NCBI GenBank assembly: GCA_013398015.1
Contig: VZRR01010329.1
Span: 186,001 to 250,000, forward strand
Length of the DNA stretch: 64,000 nt
Reading direction: 5' to 3'
Source: Oreocharis arfaki
Lineage: Eukaryota; Chordata; Aves; Passeriformes; Paramythiidae
Shown: in pieces, positions 61,401-64,000 of the stretch
Layout: every line of letters starts with the position of its first letter
Position numbering within the stretch: the stretch's first letter is position 1
Program-made: the position numbers and the translations under genes
The notes under the pieces: generated by a model
Databases searched by the model: none
Seen by the model: only the letters and a program-made list of their open reading frames with translations
What the model was told of the DNA's origin: nothing

Positions 61401-63322
61401 ACATGTTGGTTTTCAGGCTTCTCTCTGGTTTCCAGGCTCAGAAGTATCTTCTACAAAAGGGTCCTGCACAGTTTACACACTTTAAAAACCTCTGCTGCAT
61501 ATAATAATAATAGTAATGATCCTGGCATTAAAATGGTAGTCATAGATGCTAATTTTGACTGATTACAAAAATAAAGAAATCAATGCAAAGAAGTCACAAA
61601 ACTTGTCCTGTTAACTTCTTTGATATGAAAAATACTTTCAAAGCTTAAGGCTGTGGAGTCTGGCCCTTTGACTAATCTTTCATGCAAATTTGGACAACAT
61701 ATATTTAACTTGGTTGTGTTCTCCTCTATAAGTCACATTAATAGCACTATCTTATGCCTTTTACACAGTAAATATATCAAACAAATCAAACAACTTTACT
61801 CAAGTCTTAGTCAAACCTCAGAAGGCCTGGGTAAAGTGTTGTTCTTTCTAACTAGAACATCTACAAAAGGTCTAAACATTATGAAGATCAAAAGCCACTT
61901 ATTGAAGTAAATAGAAAAAAATAGCTTTTGGTTGACTTCAGGCATCCAAAACTTCATCTATAATAACAACAGACAAAACAAAAAATATTAAAAAATAAAC
62001 ATATTCTTAAAGCCAATTGGCCAAGCACAACCCGCATCCTTGTAGCCCAGTTCTCTTGCCTGAAGCACAGGGCAGCCACGCACAAATTGGGCAATGTCTG
62101 GAGAAGGCAGTTTACACCACAGCCAAACCCGTGGCCAAGGCGGGCACACAATTTAGCTGTGCGGACACCTGCAGAACAGAACTGAGCCTTACCCTTCCCA
62201 ATCAGTTAACCAGAACAGACAGTGCCTGCAGTCCACAGTATGGCCTCAGGCAACTGGGGAAAGCCCAGGTTTGGACAGATAAGACTAATGGCACCAATTC
62301 TGGTTAGGTGGGTTTTGTGGCACTACAAGGCGTAATTATAAGAAAAACTGAATGGTTTGTTGTTTGTTTCTTAAACAATGGGGGGTTTTTTCATTGTTGA
62401 TGATAAACTGGTGGTTTTCATGGGGGGTTTTTTGGTCCTTTTGTTAACAAGTATTTCCCCGTGTTCAAAAGTGTTATATTTCCACAGAAATGTCATAGCC
62501 TCCACAAGGGGAATTACTGTTATTGACTAAACAGGGCTGGGATTTCAACAACCGTAATGGATGCTGTTGCTTTAAAATGCTAATTCTTCCCAGTGGGTGA
62601 TTTCTTATGCAAGGTATATTTTTTTCCTATGAAAAGATCAATAATTTATTAAGCCATCTTCTTTGGGCAATAGCTTGGGGGCATATTCTGTAAAAATATT
62701 GCCTTTTTCCACAAAAACTATAGAAATGCCAAAAACCTAACTAATGTTTTCTTTCTTCTAAGAGGTATTATACTTTTCAAAAAATCAAAACAAGACAAGC
62801 AAAAGACAAGGAAACACAAAATAATTTCCATTACATTGCAAAATGGAAGTGAAAACCTCTCCAGGTATAAAGTCAGGCCTGATTTTGCAGTCTTTGGGTA
62901 TGTGTACCACTGCTCAGTATAAACACAGAGAGAGCAACCAGGCAATGTATAAGAATAACAAGCACTGCTGATCGGGAGTAAATCTGGGAAACTGGCATGC
63001 AGTCTCTGAACCATTTAATTTCATCTCATGGACCTTAAAACTCCATTTTTAAGGAGGCTACAAACAAGGGCAAATAAGAGGACAATTGAGAGGCACCTTC
63101 TTTGTCTCTGTTAGAAACTGTCAGTGATGCAAATGAGTCTGTTAGAACAAAAAAGATTAATATTTGAATAATGGAGTAGGCTTTCACATTACCTTTGAGG
63201 CCTGGAACAAGAATCTGAACAGAGCAGGACTCCTCTGCAATGTGTTGAGGATATCCAGATCTTAGCAGTGACAGGACGGCAAGGCTAATTAGAGTCACCA
63301 AGAAAACCAGATCTCTCTTCAT
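43083..63322 (-). CDS. COLEC11: Collectin-11 (CL-K1), complete spliced coding sequence in six exons
   Basis: Seen: six minus-strand segments with GT-AG borders join into 816 nt, coding 271 residues plus TAA. Residues 1-25 are a signal peptide with a hydrophobic core at about 5-20. Cys33 lies in the N-terminal segment, Gly-X-Y triplets run from 41 to 112 (24, no break), the CECSQ neck begins at 113, and the C-type lectin domain fills about 142-271, with EPN at 232-234, WND at 251-253 and cysteines 170, 242, 256 and 264. Known of the family: CL-K1 is a secreted soluble pattern-recognition lectin that binds fucose- and mannose-type sugars with calcium, pairs with collectin-10 and activates complement through MASPs. 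The match rests on my memory of mammalian COLEC11, which is also 271 residues with the same layout. EPN predicts mannose/fucose-type specificity. HGKIGP at 82-87 resembles the lysine-centred MASP-binding motif of collectins. No frameshift or missing key residue is seen. Confidence 0.97.
43475..43643 (-). other. COLEC11: COLEC11 intron between neck and lectin exons
   Basis: A short 169-base phase 1 intron with gtatgt donor and a pyrimidine-rich acceptor ending ccgcag. No repeat is seen in it. Confidence 0.9.
43644..43739 (-). CDS. COLEC11: COLEC11 coding exon 5: neck coiled coil
   Basis: A 96-nt exon coding residues 111-141. It begins with the end of the collagen helix (GIP), then CECSQLRKAIGEMDIQ and a heptad-like run ending in ELKFIKN. 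Hydrophobic residues at regular spacing fit the trimeric alpha-helical neck that aligns three lectin domains. Cys113 and Cys115 sit at the collagen-neck junction. The acceptor is atttcacag and the donor is AAAAATG followed by gtatgt. A 169-base intron separates it from the lectin exon. Confidence 0.95.
43740..45401 (-). other. COLEC11: COLEC11 intron, 1662 bases, with a CR1 copy
   Basis: A phase 1 intron between the third collagen exon and the neck exon. It contains a plus-strand CR1 3' fragment (44709-45012). The rest is unique AT-rich sequence without any other open frame I trust. Confidence 0.85.
44709..45012 (+). mobile_element. CR1 LINE 3' fragment, plus strand, in a COLEC11 intron
   Basis: CR1 segments in order: gatggagccaggctgagctt, gcacaggaagttccacctga, acatgaggaagaacttcttt, ggttggaccagatgacccac and a decayed attctgtaattctgtaa tail. 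Antisense to COLEC11. Confidence 0.85.
45402..45455 (-). CDS. COLEC11: COLEC11 coding exon 4: third collagen exon
   Basis: A 54-nt exon, the classical collagen exon size, with phase 1 borders. It codes GEK GDN GDI GPP GPN GDP, the C-terminal part of the triple helix. The acceptor is tcttcag and the donor is GACCCAG followed by gtaatt. Introns of 1662 and 717 bases flank it. Skipping it would keep the reading frame. Confidence 0.95.
45456..46172 (-). other. COLEC11: COLEC11 intron, 717 bases
   Basis: A phase 1 intron between the second and third collagen exons. No repeat or second gene is seen. Confidence 0.85.
46173..46244 (-). CDS. COLEC11: COLEC11 coding exon 3: collagen exon with likely MASP-binding site
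   Basis: A 72-nt exon with phase 1 borders coding GEM GDK GQK GSI GRH GKI GPI GSK. The stretch HGKIGP (residues 82-87, Lys84) fits the collectin/ficolin pattern in which a lysine in the collagen stalk contacts the MASP proteases, so the complement-activating contact is probably encoded here (inference from family knowledge). The acceptor follows ttacgtgtag and the donor is CAAAAG followed by gtatgt. Confidence 0.95.
48962..49855 (-). mobile_element. CR1 LINE, about 0.9 kb, minus strand, in a COLEC11 intron
   Basis: The longest CR1 copy here. Read in reverse it shows the 3' UTR at the low coordinate (catgggcagggacaccttct, ctcaccaccctcacagtaaa), then the degenerate end of the reverse-transcriptase frame, then a part with tgcaagaccttgcacttggt at about 49670-49690. 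The final tail bases at the low-coordinate side are worn or lost. Small open frames within 48934-49867 are by-products of it. Confidence 0.85.
53393..53940 (+). mobile_element. Solo LTR of an endogenous retrovirus, with target duplication
   Basis: A 548-base block starts TGTCTTGGTTTGAAAGACAG and ends CAACCCAGGACA, so it has TG...CA ends. The flanks repeat agtgg: 53388-53392 before and 53941-53945 after (six bases if the preceding a is counted). No gag, pol or env sequence is adjacent, so this is a solo LTR. The start matches an avian LTR type I know from songbird genomes; family assignment is inference. It contains one undetermined base (N at 53525) and an internal imperfect duplication. It is antisense to COLEC11. 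Confidence 0.85.
53761..53857 (+). repeat. Imperfect tandem duplication inside the LTR
   Basis: aggcactgatgggcccatta at 53761 recurs as aggcacagatgggcccatta at 53824, each followed by acag and a gtcc. The period is about 63 bases. Repeated blocks in the U3 part of an LTR are often enhancer units (inference). Confidence 0.7.
54965..55297 (+). mobile_element. CR1 LINE 3' fragment, plus strand, old
   Basis: Diverged CR1: gcagtcttccagtacttaca, acaggtctttcacaatgaca, aatctccatccttggaggtt, gagcaacctgctctgatacc and a remnant aattattctgtcat tail. The sequence upstream, back to about 54360, may be an even older part but I could not match it. Confidence 0.7.
56218..56779 (+). mobile_element. Solo LTR, ERVL-like, with 5-base target duplication
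   Basis: A 562-base block beginning TGTACTGGTTTTGGCTAGGA and ending GGGTTAAACCACAACT, where the family consensus ends in ACA, so the last base is mutated. Five flanking bases, atagt, are repeated at 56213-56217 and 56780-56784; a five-base duplication is what ERVL-class elements make. Within it, the run cctattaaactgtctttatc near 56645-56664 is the usual polyadenylation part of this avian LTR. No internal retroviral genes remain. Its orientation is antisense to COLEC11. Confidence 0.9.
56915..56986 (-). CDS. COLEC11: COLEC11 coding exon 2: first collagen exon
   Basis: A 72-nt exon, two bases plus 23 codons plus one base, so both borders are phase 1 within a glycine codon. It codes the triplets GEA GEK GEK GAP GRP GRV GPP GEK. 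The acceptor reads tatcaacag and the donor is AAAAAG followed by gtaact. The length is a multiple of nine, typical of fibrillar and collectin collagen exons, and skipping it would preserve both frame and triplet register. The high Lys and Glu content in Y and X positions is usual for a short collectin triple helix. Confidence 0.95.
57387..57802 (+). mobile_element. Probable solo LTR, about 416 bases, ERV1-like
   Basis: Has TG...CA ends (TGATTCCTTAAG... and ...TTCAAGGCATCA), a TATA-like cttataaaagtgtg at about 57644-57657 and AATAAA at about 57730. The flanks repeat ctat (57383-57386 and 57803-57806), a four-base duplication typical of gammaretrovirus-type ERV1. An adjoining a would extend it to five if the end is one base earlier. 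TATA to AATAAA spacing of about 85 bases fits U3-R. No internal genes adjoin. Confidence 0.65.
60416..60584 (+). repeat. A/C-only low-complexity tract
   Basis: About 170 bases composed almost wholly of A and C, with only two G and few T, in irregular runs of A4-12 and C2-6. The opposite strand is therefore G/T-rich with several runs of three or more G. An open frame that spans it (60287-60727) is Lys/Pro/Thr-rich low complexity and not a gene. Confidence 0.9.
62380..62433 (+). repeat. Two G6T6 blocks
   Basis: ggggggtttttt occurs at 62380-62391 and again at 62422-62433, separated by 30 bases. Both are exact. Confidence 0.85.
63193..63322 (-). CDS. COLEC11: COLEC11 coding exon 1: signal peptide and N-terminal segment
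   Basis: This exon codes residues 1-43 plus the first base of Gly44. It starts with MKRDLVFLVTLISL, a short basic N-terminus followed by a hydrophobic core, as expected for a secretory signal peptide. The mature N-terminus follows SGYPQ. CSVQILVPGLKG includes Cys33, a likely interchain disulfide cysteine, and the first collagen triplet. I chose the ATG at 63320-63322 because it aligns with the mammalian start. An in-frame GTG three codons upstream (63329-63331) only lengthens the open frame. The donor is CTCAAAG followed by gtaatg at 63192, leaving phase 1. Confidence 0.95.
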
Positions 63323-63348
63323 AATGAGCACTTACAGGTCACTGACTC
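63323..63348 (-). other. COLEC11: COLEC11 5' untranslated part of the first coding exon
   Basis: Just upstream of the start codon, reading on the minus strand, tcttttgtttag at about 63349-63360 is a strong polypyrimidine tract and AG acceptor. It is followed by 26 untranslated bases before ATG. This implies at least one noncoding leader exon farther upstream, perhaps past the window edge, so the promoter cannot be placed here. The leader also contains GTAAGT about ten bases before ATG, a potential cryptic donor. Confidence 0.6.
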
Positions 63349-63702
63349 CTAAACAAAAGAATGAATAAACAGTTATAAGAATTCCAAAGGCTTTCAACAG
63401 TTCCTGAACACATGCAGCATCCTACTACAAACACAATATATATTTATGTGCCATAACCCACACAGCACGAGAAGCACATGTGCAGCTCCTCCAAGCAGGT
63501 TCCTCAGACACACATGAAACAGGCAGCAGCACATTTAGCAGGTTTTTCTGCTGTTAGACTGGATGAGATAAAGCTCAGGAGAAATTTAATTAAACAAGAA
63601 GGAGGTTAAGCAATGCCAATAATAGGCAATTCTGTGTTCATGATTTCTCATTGGAGGCACCAATCTGGAAAGGTGAAAGGAGAAAATACAGCATACAGGC
63701 TT

Positions 63703-64000
63703 AGAATCATAGAATTGCTTAGGCTGGAAAAGACCTCTAAAATCATCAACCAGCCATGAACCCAGGACTGCCAAGTCCACCACTAAGCCACGTCCCCGAG
63801 TGCCACATCTGCATATCTTTGAAATACGTCCAGGGATGGTGACTCAACCACTTCCCTGGGCAGCCTGTTCCACTGCTTGACAACTTTTTCCATGAAGCAA
63901 TTTTTCCTAATATCCAATCTAAACTCCCTCTGTCACAACTTGAGGCCACTTCTTCTTGTCCTATTTCTTGTAACCTGGGAAAAAAGACCATCTCCACCCT
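63703..64000 (-). mobile_element. CR1 LINE 3' end, minus strand, cut by the window edge
   Basis: Begins with a well preserved CR1 tail in reverse (ttagaatcatagaattgctt), followed by ggctggaaaagacctctaaa, the gactcaaccacttccctggg block and cagcctgttccactgcttga. It runs off the end of the window. It is better preserved than most CR1 copies here, hence probably younger. Confidence 0.9.

Larger units (their letters stand above)
56987..63192 (-). other. COLEC11: COLEC11 intron, 6206 bases
   Basis: A phase 1 intron between the signal-peptide exon and the first collagen exon. It holds an LTR (57387-57802), an A/C-only low-complexity tract (60416-60584) and two G6T6 blocks (62380-62433). The moderately GC-rich patches at 59380-59720, 61010-61260 and 62010-62330 have no recognised identity. 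Confidence 0.85.

Noticed and set aside
63329..63331. In-frame GTG as an upstream COLEC11 start
   Set aside because: The ATG three codons later fits the family start and begins the signal peptide.
1..64000. CRISPR arrays, tRNA or rRNA genes, bacterial operons
   Set aside because: None seen; the window is clearly vertebrate nuclear DNA.

Overview
This 64 kb window is vertebrate nuclear DNA, most likely from a bird. The evidence is the many 5'-truncated CR1 retrotransposon copies with the typical avian 3' tail, several solo retroviral LTRs of avian type, AT-rich intergenic DNA and short exons with GT-AG introns. I cannot name the species. The LTR families suggest a neoavian bird, possibly a passerine, but that is inference.

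Right third (43083-63348, minus strand): one clearly identified gene, COLEC11 (collectin-11, CL-K1), with its whole coding sequence in the window. Six coding exons (63193-63322, 56915-56986, 46173-46244, 45402-45455, 43644-43739, 43083-43474) join into an 816-nt reading frame of 271 codons plus stop. They give a signal peptide, a short Cys-containing N-terminal segment, 24 uninterrupted Gly-X-Y triplets, a coiled-coil neck and a C-type lectin domain with EPN and WND calcium/sugar motifs. Every intron is phase 1. An upstream untranslated exon probably lies beyond the window, because an acceptor precedes the start codon. The introns hold three LTR insertions (53393-53940, 56218-56779, 57387-57802), all antisense to the gene, plus CR1 copies and low-complexity tracts.

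Left edge (1-760, minus strand): what looks like the 3' end of a second gene in the same orientation as COLEC11. It has a GC-rich terminal coding exon ending at 197, a phase-compatible upstream exon at 702-759 with strong splice sites, and an AATAAA at 16-21. I do not recognise the protein.

Middle (about 0.8-43 kb): AT-rich DNA dominated by old CR1 pieces, a (TTTTC)n microsatellite, a GC-rich insert beside a CR1 at about 1.8-2.9 kb and a GC-rich patch at 22.6-23.0 kb. A few short minus-strand segments have good splice signals. They could be exons of the left-hand gene, but they do not chain into one reading frame and stay unproven. I see no tRNA, rRNA, CRISPR array, operon or prokaryotic feature.
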